64,000 nucleotides of DNA from Dysgonomonas sp. 216. GTDB lineage: Bacteria; Bacteroidota; Bacteroidia; Bacteroidales; Dysgonomonadaceae. The position numbers and the translations under genes are program-made. The notes under the pieces were generated by a model. That model saw only the letters and a program-made list of their open reading frames with translations, was not told where the DNA came from and searched no databases. The DNA is taken from NCBI RefSeq assembly GCF_010501065.1, contig NZ_QVMM01000011.1, forward strand, positions 1 through 64,000. Direction: 5' to 3'. Below, piece by piece: positions 35,117 to 43,864 of the stretch (the stretch's first letter is position 1; each line of letters begins with the position of its first letter).

Positions 35117-36244
35117 TTAAGGCAGTTGTATGTAAGACCATATAGGATAGTGGTCCGAGTATTTTATTTTGCCTATAGTTGTGTTGTACGATTTTATATT
35201 TTCGCTGTGCATAATAAAGTCGATACGGAACCAAAAATGGTTTTCGTGATAAGTTATACCCGGCCCAAAACCTGTAGATGCGTACGAGTCTACTAAATTG
35301 TTCTTTATTTTTCGGTATGTGTAAGATATCGGGGTGTCGTTAAAGTCGCCGCAAACAATAATAGGAGTGTCGTATCCCCATTTTTTTACCCAGTTGCTTA
35401 TTATGTCGGCCTGTGGTGCCCTTTTTTGAAATGCCGAACCTAATTTGTCTTTAATGTTGTGCATAGCATTGTCGATAGATTGCCGATTAGCATCCTTCAG
35501 TAAGTCCTGATACAGTTTCTTGTCGACGGCAGTAAGTCTGTTCGATTCCAGATGGTTATTTATGATATGGATGATTTTTCCATTGACTTTTATTTTATAA
35601 ACTACCGCACCGTTTACTTCCGAGTCGAGAGGGATTTGTTCGGTACTGATTATCGGATATTTCGAAAAGCAGGCTAATCCGTAAGTGTAACCTTGCATGC
35701 TGGGCCAAAGGTCGGTAACCGAGAAGTATGGATATTGATCGAGAACCTGCCTTATGGCTTTTATATTGCGGTCTTTACTTCTGTCAGCCGACATAAATTC
35801 TTGCAGGCAAACTATATCCGGATCGTTTTCTTTAATGTATTGTATTATGGGGCTTGTTTCTGCCTTTAATTTAATGCTCCAGTCAAACGCTTTTACGTTG
35901 TAACTCATGAGTTTTATACAGTCTAGGGGTATCTCTTTTGTCTTAAAATGTATGGGGAAGTACACAAACAGAGGAGATATGCACATAATTAAAGGTATAA
36001 TTGATGCAATAACAAGTTTCCAGCGTCTGATTATAAGCCAAAGTATCAGGAACAAGAAATTGGCTACAATAAAAAACGGAAAAACCATGCCCAAATATGC
36101 CGGTATGGTGCTTGTCTCGGGCGATATATACCACGCCGAGGCTGATAAAATAAGCAAGCAGGCAGCAATTAAATTTGCCACTATAACCGGAATACGAAGA
36201 TATTTCATAATCCTGCTTTTTATGTTATTTTCGGCTTGCATCAA
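35117..36244 (-). CDS. Membrane-anchored endonuclease/exonuclease/phosphatase-family protein
   Basis: A 375-residue protein with three N-terminal hydrophobic helices (about 15-100) and a C-terminal EEP domain. The EEP motifs are in order: MSYNVKAFDW (about 113), VCLQEF, ICGDFNDTPISYTYR and SDHYPIWSYI (the final His). Substrates could be phospholipids, nucleotides or nucleic acids; sequence does not decide. Its start overlaps the rhomboid gene by 20 nt; an alternative ATG at 36208 (MKYLRIPVI) would remove the overlap. Confidence 0.88.
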   Translation of the reverse strand: MMQAENNIKSRIMKYLRIPVIVANLIAACLLILSASAWYISPETSTIPAYLGMVFPFFIVANFLFLILWLIIRRWKLVIASIIPLIMCISPLFVYFPIHFKTKEIPLDCIKLMSYNVKAFDWSIKLKAETSPIIQYIKENDPDIVCLQEFMSADRSKDRNIKAIRQVLDQYPYFSVTDLWPSMQGYTYGLACFSKYPIISTEQIPLDSEVNGAVVYKIKVNGKIIHIINNHLESNRLTAVDKKLYQDLLKDANRQSIDNAMHNIKDKLGSAFQKRAPQADIISNWVKKWGYDTPIIVCGDFNDTPISYTYRKIKNNLVDSYASTGFGPGITYHENHFWFRIDFIMHSENIKSYNTTIGKIKYSDHYPIWSYIQLP

Positions 36245-37106
36245 ATAATTGCCTTTTTTCTTCTTTTGTTAAACTGCTATACCCCGATGCCTTAATTTTG
36301 TCGAGTATGCGGTCTATATCTTCCTGCTCTATATTTTTTTTACGGTTGTATTCGTAGTCGGCTTCTCTTCCGCCAACTTTAACCTTCATCTTGGTTTTTT
36401 TCTTGGGTTTAAATAGTGTCGAGAAAAACTTGCTGATGCTTGTAAACCATGCTGTAATGTCTCTTCCTTTTTTATACTGCAACGCAAAAACAAGCCCGAC
36501 GATGGCACCACCAATGTGAGCAACATGTCCGCCCGGATTAGAAGGGTCGCGCAGGGCAAAAAAATCTATAACAAACAAGGCTAGTGCGATGTATATTATT
36601 TTTACCGGAAAAACAAAGAATATTAATTTTTGGTCGGGATGGTAAAATGCCGATGCAAAAACAATTGCCATAACTGCCCCCGATGCTCCAACCATTATGC
36701 TATCTTTCATATCGATGTAGTAGGGGATAAAGTTGAATGCGGCGATGTATAATATAGCTCCGCCTAACCCGCCTAAAAAATACAAAACCCCCATATTGCG
36801 GGAATTGAAGTAGGTAAGGAATATTTTTCCAAACCAATATAGCATCAACATATTGAAAAATATGTGAAATATGTTGGCGTGTACAAACATATAGGTTATT
36901 ATGCTCCATGGGCGTGTAATTAATTGAGGAATTAGAGCCGGAACACTTAAATAGTAGCTAAAGTCGGGAATCGGTATCTTAAACAAGGTAGAAATAATTG
37001 ATACGGTTTCTAACAATATAAAGATAATGGCATTGATAAATATGAGCTTTATCAGGATGTTGCCATGTTTATATCTTTTGTTTATATTTTTAAAAAATTC
37101 TGTCAC
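36225..37106 (-). CDS. Rhomboid protease with C-terminal DUF6576-like tail
   Basis: A 293-residue intramembrane serine protease with about six helices. The nucleophile is Ser142 in VGASGAV and the general base His197 in HVAHIGGA; the HxxxN motif HIFFN is at 81-85. A cytosolic tail follows, with basic KPKKKTKMKVK and a terminal module DRILDKIKASGYSSLTKEEK typical of DUF6576. It overlaps the second rhomboid gene by 17 nt and the EEP gene by 20 nt, so the three genes are tightly coupled. Substrate unknown. Confidence 0.93.
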   Translation of the reverse strand: MTEFFKNINKRYKHGNILIKLIFINAIIFILLETVSIISTLFKIPIPDFSYYLSVPALIPQLITRPWSIITYMFVHANIFHIFFNMLMLYWFGKIFLTYFNSRNMGVLYFLGGLGGAILYIAAFNFIPYYIDMKDSIMVGASGAVMAIVFASAFYHPDQKLIFFVFPVKIIYIALALFVIDFFALRDPSNPGGHVAHIGGAIVGLVFALQYKKGRDITAWFTSISKFFSTLFKPKKKTKMKVKVGGREADYEYNRKKNIEQEDIDRILDKIKASGYSSLTKEEKRQLFDASRK

Positions 37107-37764
37107 TTGTGTTTGTTGTTTTTCTCCAATAAAGGATAAGAATTAAACCAAAAAGCAATCCGCCAAGATGGGCAAAATGAGCAACAGAATCGCCCGATCT
37201 GCTTGCAATACCCAAAAATAGCTCGATAACACCATATCCTATAACAAAATATTTAGCTTTAATAGGGAACGGAAAAGGTATAATAAACAGCTGTGCATTT
37301 GGGAAAAGCATACCGAAGCCAAGAAGTATGCCAAATACGGCACCCGAAGCTCCTACCGTTAAAAAAGGTCTGGTTATTATCGCAATGTTAGGATCCGAAA
37401 GGTAATCCCATAATTCTACTGTCCATACAACCTCCTGAACAATACCGGCTCCTATACCGGTAAACAGATAATAGAATAAAAAACGTTTAGGTCCCCATGC
37501 CATTTCCAATGTGCGGCCAAACATAAATACAGCAAACATATTGAAAAATAAATGACCAATGCCATTCCAATCATGCATAAACATGTACGTTATTATTTGG
37601 TGTGGCATAAACTTGTCCGAAAGGATAAAATGTAAACCGGTATATTCGGCTATGTTTATGCCTTTGCTGGCCAGTATATATTGTGCCAGCCAGCACAGGA
37701 TGTTGATGATAAGTATATTTTTAGTTACAGTGGGGATCGAGCCCAGAAACCCGTTGTTATTCAT
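37090..37764 (-). CDS. Rhomboid family intramembrane serine protease
   Basis: A 224-residue rhomboid of six helices, with HLFFN (71-75), the nucleophile Ser140 in VGASGAVFG and His199 in AHFAHLGG. No soluble tail, unlike its downstream paralog. First gene of a three-gene overlapping operon (rhomboid, rhomboid, EEP protein). Tandem rhomboids suggest either a duplicated pair with different substrates or a heteromeric unit. Confidence 0.93.
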   Translation of the reverse strand: MNNNGFLGSIPTVTKNILIINILCWLAQYILASKGINIAEYTGLHFILSDKFMPHQIITYMFMHDWNGIGHLFFNMFAVFMFGRTLEMAWGPKRFLFYYLFTGIGAGIVQEVVWTVELWDYLSDPNIAIITRPFLTVGASGAVFGILLGFGMLFPNAQLFIIPFPFPIKAKYFVIGYGVIELFLGIASRSGDSVAHFAHLGGLLFGLILILYWRKTTNTSDRIF

Positions 37765-38000
37765 TCTTTGTAATAATAAAATTAATCTTAATGTTTTTGT
37801 ATTTAACCATTGTTACCTCAAGGTTGTTGCAAGCAATCGCAAAAATACAGATTATTTCCTTAATTATTATGCTATGATAAAGTGTTTGTTGGCTTGTGTA
37901 ATGTGTTTTGTGTTTCGATATGTTTTTTTTGTGTTTTTTTGCAAGTGGATGCCCGATTTGTTATATTTAGAAACTGTCGATTAAAAAAATAAAACTTTTT

Positions 38001-38033
38001 TTTGACATCATCGGTAAACCATTATGCTTTTTG
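38001..38033 (+). promoter_or_regulatory. Possible promoter of the HU gene
   Basis: TTTG (38001-38004) followed 18 nt later by TATGCTTTTTG, a loose match to the -7 box. It sits about 50 nt upstream of the ATG at 38086. Confidence 0.4.
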
Positions 38034-38085
38034 TGTGTTTAATACTATGAATACTAAATACGTTTAATTTTATTCCTATTTTATT

Positions 38086-38352
38086 ATGAACAAGACAGAA
38101 CTTATTACTGCAATAGCAGAGAAGGCAGGCCTATCAAAGGCTGATTCAAAAAAAGCATTAGATGCGTTTATCGATTCGGTATCAGTAGAATTGAAAAAAG
38201 GGGGCAAGGTAACTTTGGTTGGCTTTGGTACATATTCTGTAACAGAAAAGGCAGCAAGAAAGGGTGTTAATCCTCGTACTAAGGCTGTTATAAATATTCC
38301 GGCAAAAAAAGTTGTTAAGTTTAAAGCAGGTGCAGAATTGGCCGATCTATAA
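38086..38352 (+). CDS. hup: HU family DNA-binding protein
   Basis: An 88-residue histone-like protein that bends and packages DNA. MNKTELITAIAEKAGLSKADSKKALDAF and the arm region (GFGTYSVTEKAARKGVNPRTK) are classic HU, with the intercalating-proline loop NPRT at about residues 62-65. Single-gene unit with its own terminator. Confidence 0.96.
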   Translation: MNKTELITAIAEKAGLSKADSKKALDAFIDSVSVELKKGGKVTLVGFGTYSVTEKAARKGVNPRTKAVINIPAKKVVKFKAGAELADL

Positions 38353-38380
38353 TTGCGGAGCTGACTAATATTTAAAGATA

Positions 38381-38418
38381 AAACAGGAAATAGGGCAAAA
38401 TAGCTCTATTTTCTGTTT
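38381..38418 (+). terminator. Terminator of the HU gene
   Basis: A 16-bp stem (38381-38396 and 38403-38418) with two G-T wobbles and a 6-nt loop, followed by a T-rich tail. Confidence 0.8.
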
Positions 38419-38447
38419 TTACTTTTTATATATTATTAATTTGTAAC

Positions 38448-38455
38448 TACATTTG
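38448..38455 (+). promoter_or_regulatory. Likely -7 element of argS
   Basis: TACATTTG, 59 nt before the argS ATG. The -33 region is only a T-run (TTTTT at 38423-38427). Confidence 0.5.
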
Positions 38456-38513
38456 TGTTCTCAAAAAAAATAAGCATGTTATTTGCAATAACAACTAATT
38501 AGATACAGATTTG

Positions 38514-40319
38514 ATGAAAATAGAGAGAGATTTACAATCGGATGTAGTGAAGGCTATAAAGCAACTGTATGGGGCGGATGTAGAGTTGGGTAGCGTTCAG
38601 CTGCAACGTACCAAGAAGGAATTTGAGGGTCATTTTACCTTAGTGGCTTTTCCTTTTCTTAAAGTATCGAGAAAAGGACCCGAGCAAACAGCCGAAGAAA
38701 TAGGTGCCTTTCTGAAGGAGAATACTTTATACATAGAAGATTATAATGTAATAAAAGGTTTTCTGAATCTGTCGGTTAAATCGTATCGATGGTTGGAGTT
38801 GTTGACCGAAATACAGCAGGAAAAAGATAATTATGGACTAACGCCGGCTGCGGTTGATGCTCCGTTGGTTATGGTTGAGTATTCGTCGCCAAATACAAAC
38901 AAACCATTGCATTTAGGGCATGTGCGTAACAATTTGCTAGGTTATGCTTTGAGCGAAGTGTTGAAGGCGAATGGTTACAAGGTTATAAAAACAAATCTTG
39001 TAAACGATCGGGGGATTCATATTTGTAAATCTATGCTTGCATGGAAAAAATGGGGTAATGACGAAACTCCTCAGTCGAGCGGAAAAAAAGGAGATCATCT
39101 GATAGGCGATTATTATGTGCTTTTCGATAAGCATTATAAGGAAGATTTGGCGGCATTGCAAGCTAAAGGTTTGTCGAAGGAAGAGGCAGAGTCTCAATCT
39201 GTATTAATGGGAGAAGCTCGCGAAATGCTTCGTTTGTGGGAGGCCGGAGATAAAGATGTGGTCGGCCTATGGAAAATGATGAATGGTTGGGTGTATGAAG
39301 GGTTTGAAGAAACCTATAAAAATATGGGTGTCGATTTTGACGAAGGTGAAATATATTACGAGTCGGAAACCTATCTCGACGGTAAAGAAACTGTGCTTGA
39401 CGGATTGAATAGAGGAATACTTTTCAGAAAAGATGATGGTTCGGTTTGGGCTGATTTGGCAGGAGAAGGACTGGATCAAAAATTATTGCTTCGTTCCGAT
39501 GGTACTTCGGTATATATGACTCAGGATATAGGAACTGCTAAGGCTCGTTTCAGAAAGCATCCGGATATAAGTAAAATGGTATACGTTGTAGGAAATGAGC
39601 AAAATTATCATTTTCAGGTATTATCCATTGTGCTCGATAAATTAGGATTCTCGTTCGGAAAGGGACTACATCATTTTTCGTACGGAATGGTTGAACTGCC
39701 TGAGGGTAAAATGAAATCGCGCGAAGGGACGGTTGTTGATGCAGACGATCTGATGGCTGAAATGATAAATACAGCAAAAGAAACTTCGCGAGAGCTAGGT
39801 AAACTTGACGGGTGTTCGGAAGAGGAAGCCGATAATATAGCACGGATGGTAGGCTTAGGGGCCTTAAAGTATTTTATTCTGAAAGTAGACCCTAAAAAGA
39901 ATATGACTTTTGATCCGAAGGAATCTATTGATTTTAATGGAAATACGGGGCCATTTATACAATATACACATGCGCGCATAAAATCTGTATTAAGGAAGGC
40001 TGAAGAGGCTGGTATAGCTATTGCTTCGATCTTACCCTCTGATATTTTGTTGTCGGGCAAGGAACAGGCGTTGGTTCAACTGTTAGGAGAATTTCCGGCA
40101 ATTGTGAAGCAAGCCGGGGTTGAATATAATCCGGCTGCGATAGCAAATTATGTATACGATTTAGTGAAAGAATACAATCAATTCTATCACGATTTCTCTA
40201 TATTAAAGGAGGAGGATAGTGATATTCGTCAGTTTAGACTGGTTTTATCTGCAACTGTGGCAAAGGTTATAAAAATAGGTATGGCGCTGCTAGGCATAGA
40301 TGTGCCAGAGAAGATGTAA
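38514..40319 (+). CDS. argS: Arginyl-tRNA synthetase
   Basis: Class I aminoacyl-tRNA synthetase charging tRNA-Arg. With the ATG at 38514 it has 601 residues; the in-frame TTG just before is not needed. Features in order: N-terminal tRNA-binding domain (about 1-110), the HIGH-type motif HLGH (133-136) in SSPNTNKPLHLGHVRNN, the EYIRQ-like and GMV-type catalytic regions (FSYGMVELPEGKMKSREG carries the KMSK-like site), and the DALR anticodon-binding C-terminus. Confidence 0.98.
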   Translation: MKIERDLQSDVVKAIKQLYGADVELGSVQLQRTKKEFEGHFTLVAFPFLKVSRKGPEQTAEEIGAFLKENTLYIEDYNVIKGFLNLSVKSYRWLELLTEIQQEKDNYGLTPAAVDAPLVMVEYSSPNTNKPLHLGHVRNNLLGYALSEVLKANGYKVIKTNLVNDRGIHICKSMLAWKKWGNDETPQSSGKKGDHLIGDYYVLFDKHYKEDLAALQAKGLSKEEAESQSVLMGEAREMLRLWEAGDKDVVGLWKMMNGWVYEGFEETYKNMGVDFDEGEIYYESETYLDGKETVLDGLNRGILFRKDDGSVWADLAGEGLDQKLLLRSDGTSVYMTQDIGTAKARFRKHPDISKMVYVVGNEQNYHFQVLSIVLDKLGFSFGKGLHHFSYGMVELPEGKMKSREGTVVDADDLMAEMINTAKETSRELGKLDGCSEEEADNIARMVGLGALKYFILKVDPKKNMTFDPKESIDFNGNTGPFIQYTHARIKSVLRKAEEAGIAIASILPSDILLSGKEQALVQLLGEFPAIVKQAGVEYNPAAIANYVYDLVKEYNQFYHDFSILKEEDSDIRQFRLVLSATVAKVIKIGMALLGIDVPEKM

Positions 40320-40346
40320 AATAAAAGAATATTATATTAGATGGTT

Positions 40347-40388
40347 AAGAGAGAATGTTTTCGAAAATGAAGCATTCTCTCTTTTTTG
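40347..40388 (+). terminator. Terminator of argS
   Basis: AAGAGAGAATG (40347-40357) pairs with CATTCTCTCTT (40373-40383) over a 15-nt loop, followed by TTTTTG. Confidence 0.9.
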
Positions 40389-40597
40389 TTTTAATAGATT
40401 TTATAAATTAATTATAGATTAAATGTATTAAGTATTCTTTCAATTTGGTATTGTTTCGTGTTGTTTTTGCTGGTTTTTGGCGTTTCTGGTTTGTGTTTTT
40501 GTGTGTAATTGTGTTATGTTGCTTTCTTTTTATCTTTTTATCCTTGATTTTGTAGATTTTGTCTCTCCTATTTTTGATTATTTTCTTCTTTTTAGTT
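40389..40597 (+). other. Strongly T/G-rich non-coding stretch
   Basis: Between the argS terminator and the susC promoter there is no coding frame. The plus strand from about 40440 to 40600 is visibly dominated by T and G, with few A or C. It may simply be spacer DNA or may encode a small RNA; nothing else is recognisable. Confidence 0.4.
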
Positions 40598-40628
40598 TTT
40601 GTTATGAATTAGGAAAGTGTTATATTTG
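40598..40628 (+). promoter_or_regulatory. Promoter of the susC operon
   Basis: TTTG (40598-40601), 19 nt, TATATTTG (40621-40628): full Bacteroidetes consensus. Predicted transcription start about 40634, leader about 95 nt. Confidence 0.85.
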
Positions 40629-40729
40629 CCTTTTGATTGTGAAATAATGTAAAGAGTGTGTTTTGAATATATTAATTGTGAAATTAATACGATAGTGTTT
40701 ATAAATAGAGTTTAATTAAAGTAGAGTTT

Positions 40730-43700
40730 ATGAAAAAATGGATCACTATTTTGTCCTGCCTATTTCTTAGTGTAGGATTTGCGATGGCTCAGACATCCGT
40801 TTCGGGTACTGTTGTTGATGAAACAGGAGAATCCGTAATTGGGGCGTCTGTAGTTGTGAAAGGGACCACTACGGGTACAATAACCGACGTAGAGGGCAAG
40901 TTTACAATCTCTGTGCCGGCCAATAATAAAACATTGGTTTTTGCACTTGTTGGTATGCAAACAACAGAAGCGCAAGCATCGGCAAACATGAAAGTTGTAA
41001 TGAAGGCTGATACCGAATTGCTTGATGAAGTAATGGTTGTAGCGTATGGTACAGTGAAGAAGACTTCGTTTACAGGAGCTGCTTCGACTGTGGGTGCTGC
41101 AAAAATAGAAAAACAACAAGTATCGAACCTATCTAATGCGTTAGAGGGTGAAGTTGCAGGTGTTAGGATAACAGGAGGTTCTGGTCAGCCTGGTTCAGGT
41201 GGAAATATTCGAGTTCGTGGATTGGGGTCGTTAAGCGCTACATCAACAGCTCTTGTTGTTTTAGATGGAGTTCCTTATGAAGGAGACCTGAGTTCTATTA
41301 ATAGCCAGGATATAGAAACTATGACTGTACTAAAAGATGCCGCAGCAACATCGTTGTATGGTACACGTGCAGCAAATGGTGTTGTTTTGGTAACAACAAA
41401 GAAAGGTAAATCGGGACGTACTAAAGTCGAATTAGATACTCGTTTAGGCTTTAATACACTTGGGGTTCCTAAGTATGATATATTAGAAAGCCCGGGAGAA
41501 TATTATGAATTATACTGGGAGGGGCTGAGAAATCAGTCCGTGTTTTCGTCGGGATTAGACTATGTAACAGCAGGTGTTCAGGCTTCTAATGACTTGATTG
41601 ATGTTTTAGGGTATAATAACTATAATGTACCAAATAACGAGCTTGTAAATCCAATCACAGGACGGTTAAATTCTAATGCGAAATTAATGTATCATGACGA
41701 TTGGTTAGATGAGGCTTTTAAAACCGGAGCACGTAAGGAGGTTAGTCTTCGAATAAGCGGAGGGTCGGAAAAAACAACATATTATACATCGTTAAACTAT
41801 TTGGATGAAGAGTCTTATACTCGAAACTCTGATTTTAGCCGTGTTTCTGCAAGACTAAATATTGATCAGGAGGTTAACTCTTGGTTTAAAGTTGGATTAA
41901 ATTCAAATTTTGCGAATACAAAAACAAACGAATTGACTTTCGGATCGACTACTTTGTCGAATATTTTCTATTTTGGGCAAACAATAGCTCCTATATATCC
42001 GGTTTATGTATATGACTCGAATGGTAATAGGGTAAAAGATGAGAATGGCGCCGACATGTATGATTACGGTGATGGGGCTATGGGTGCACGCCCTAAAGGC
42101 AAAGGAGTAAATGCTATTTCTCAGCAAAAGTATGATTTGAGGGAAACAACTATAGATGCGGTGAGTATTAGAGGATATGCTCAAATATCATTTCTCGAAG
42201 ATTTCAAGTTTACTATAAACGGAGGTTTGGATAATTATAATTTGAGTTATGTAAGGCTTCAAACACCAATTGGAGGTGATGCTGCAAATGTTGGAGGTCG
42301 TGGAACAAGACAGGCTTCTCGCGGATATTCTTTGAGTTCTACTCAATTATTGAATTGGACAAAAACGCTGGAGTACGATCACCATCTTGATGTTCTATTA
42401 GCACATGAAATAAAAAAGGATAGAGGTACATATTTAGCTGCTCAAAAAACAAATTATGAAGAATCTTCTTCCAATGCCGAATTAGCAAACGCAGCAAAAA
42501 TAAAAACAGTTACATCTTATGCACAAGAATATGCAATAGAGGGTCTTTTTGCTCAGCTAAAATACGATTATCGCGATAAGTATTATTTATCGTCAACAAT
42601 AAGACGTGACGCATCTTCTCGTTTTAGCAAAAATGACCGTTGGGGTACATTTTGGTCTGTTGGTGCTTCGTGGCGTATAGATCAGGAAGATTTTATGGCA
42701 GATGTAGATTGGGTAAACGATTTGCGTATCAGAACTAGTTGTGGAACACAAGGTAACGATAGAATTGGTACTGTTATTGCATACGAAAATGCTTACTCAG
42801 TATTGCCTTATACCGGCGAAGCTGGTGCAAACCATGTTTTTTGGGGGAGTAAGGCGCTAACATGGGAAAAGTCGAAGCAATTTGACTTAGGGCTCGAAGC
42901 TAAATTGTTTGATAAGTTGACAGCTAGTATTGGCTTTTTTAATAAACAGTCAGATGATTTACTTTTCATAAAAACACTAATTCCTTCTCAAGGTACACCT
43001 TCTGTTAAGTGGGAAAATGCGATGGGAATAAATAACAAAGGATTAGAGGTAGAGTTGTTGTATGATATTATTAAAACAAATGACCTTAAATGGGATTTTT
43101 TAATAAATGCATCATTTGAAAAAACAAAATTGACTCAATTGCCGCCTGATCGTCCAAATGGTTGGCCTAATGGAGAGTATTTCTTCAAAAAAGGAGAGAG
43201 TCCGTATACGTATTACAAATTTAAGTATATGGGCGTAGATCCTGATAATGGAGCTCCGCAATACTTAGCAGATGTGATAGATCCCGTGACGAAAAAAGTA
43301 ACAGGAACAAAAATTGTAAATTCAACAGGAGAGGCTACCCGTTACGTATTAGATAAAAGAGCTAATCCCGATGTTTATGGAGGGTTTTCTACAAATGCGT
43401 CATATAAAGGTTTTGATTTAGGCTTATCTTTTTCTTATGAATTAGGTGGTTGGGTTCAAGATACGCAATATGCAGGATTAATGTCTGGTGGTTCGGCTGG
43501 AGGTAACTGGCATAAAGATATTTATAACAGATGGACACCAGATAATCGTTACACAAGTGTACCTCGGTTAGAGGTTGATAATCAGGAAATAGCAGGTGCT
43601 TCAGACAGATTTTTAGTGGAAAGATCTAATTTGAGTTTACGTAATGCAACATTTGGGTATACTTTCCCTAAAAATACGTTATCGAAATTAGGTGTTGAAA

Positions 43701-43846
43701 AACTCCGCTTATATGTTGTAGGAGATAATTTGTTTTTAATATCTAAAAGAAAAGGTCTTGATCCTCGCCAGTCGTTCAGTGGGGCAACTGGATATCACTA
43801 TTCTCCTATCCGGACAGTGTCTTTTGGTATAAACCTAAACTTTTAA
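40730..43846 (+). CDS. SusC-like TonB-dependent outer-membrane transporter
   Basis: A 1038-residue importer. Order: signal peptide (1-20, ending AMAQ), a carboxypeptidase-regulatory-like domain (about 22-100; GTVVDETGESVIGASVVVKG), the plug (about 110-225; TVLKDAAATSLYGTRAANG, the SusC signature) and a 22-stranded barrel ending FGINLNF. It works with the SusD-like lipoprotein encoded 18 nt downstream as a lid-and-barrel pair, energised by TonB. No glycoside hydrolase lies nearby. The operon continues with a lipoprotein gene, and an M16 peptidase gene follows, so the cargo may be peptide rather than glycan. Confidence 0.96.
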   Translation: MKKWITILSCLFLSVGFAMAQTSVSGTVVDETGESVIGASVVVKGTTTGTITDVEGKFTISVPANNKTLVFALVGMQTTEAQASANMKVVMKADTELLDEVMVVAYGTVKKTSFTGAASTVGAAKIEKQQVSNLSNALEGEVAGVRITGGSGQPGSGGNIRVRGLGSLSATSTALVVLDGVPYEGDLSSINSQDIETMTVLKDAAATSLYGTRAANGVVLVTTKKGKSGRTKVELDTRLGFNTLGVPKYDILESPGEYYELYWEGLRNQSVFSSGLDYVTAGVQASNDLIDVLGYNNYNVPNNELVNPITGRLNSNAKLMYHDDWLDEAFKTGARKEVSLRISGGSEKTTYYTSLNYLDEESYTRNSDFSRVSARLNIDQEVNSWFKVGLNSNFANTKTNELTFGSTTLSNIFYFGQTIAPIYPVYVYDSNGNRVKDENGADMYDYGDGAMGARPKGKGVNAISQQKYDLRETTIDAVSIRGYAQISFLEDFKFTINGGLDNYNLSYVRLQTPIGGDAANVGGRGTRQASRGYSLSSTQLLNWTKTLEYDHHLDVLLAHEIKKDRGTYLAAQKTNYEESSSNAELANAAKIKTVTSYAQEYAIEGLFAQLKYDYRDKYYLSSTIRRDASSRFSKNDRWGTFWSVGASWRIDQEDFMADVDWVNDLRIRTSCGTQGNDRIGTVIAYENAYSVLPYTGEAGANHVFWGSKALTWEKSKQFDLGLEAKLFDKLTASIGFFNKQSDDLLFIKTLIPSQGTPSVKWENAMGINNKGLEVELLYDIIKTNDLKWDFLINASFEKTKLTQLPPDRPNGWPNGEYFFKKGESPYTYYKFKYMGVDPDNGAPQYLADVIDPVTKKVTGTKIVNSTGEATRYVLDKRANPDVYGGFSTNASYKGFDLGLSFSYELGGWVQDTQYAGLMSGGSAGGNWHKDIYNRWTPDNRYTSVPRLEVDNQEIAGASDRFLVERSNLSLRNATFGYTFPKNTLSKLGVEKLRLYVVGDNLFLISKRKGLDPRQSFSGATGYHYSPIRTVSFGINLNF

Positions 43847-43864
43847 TTTAATATATTAGTAATT

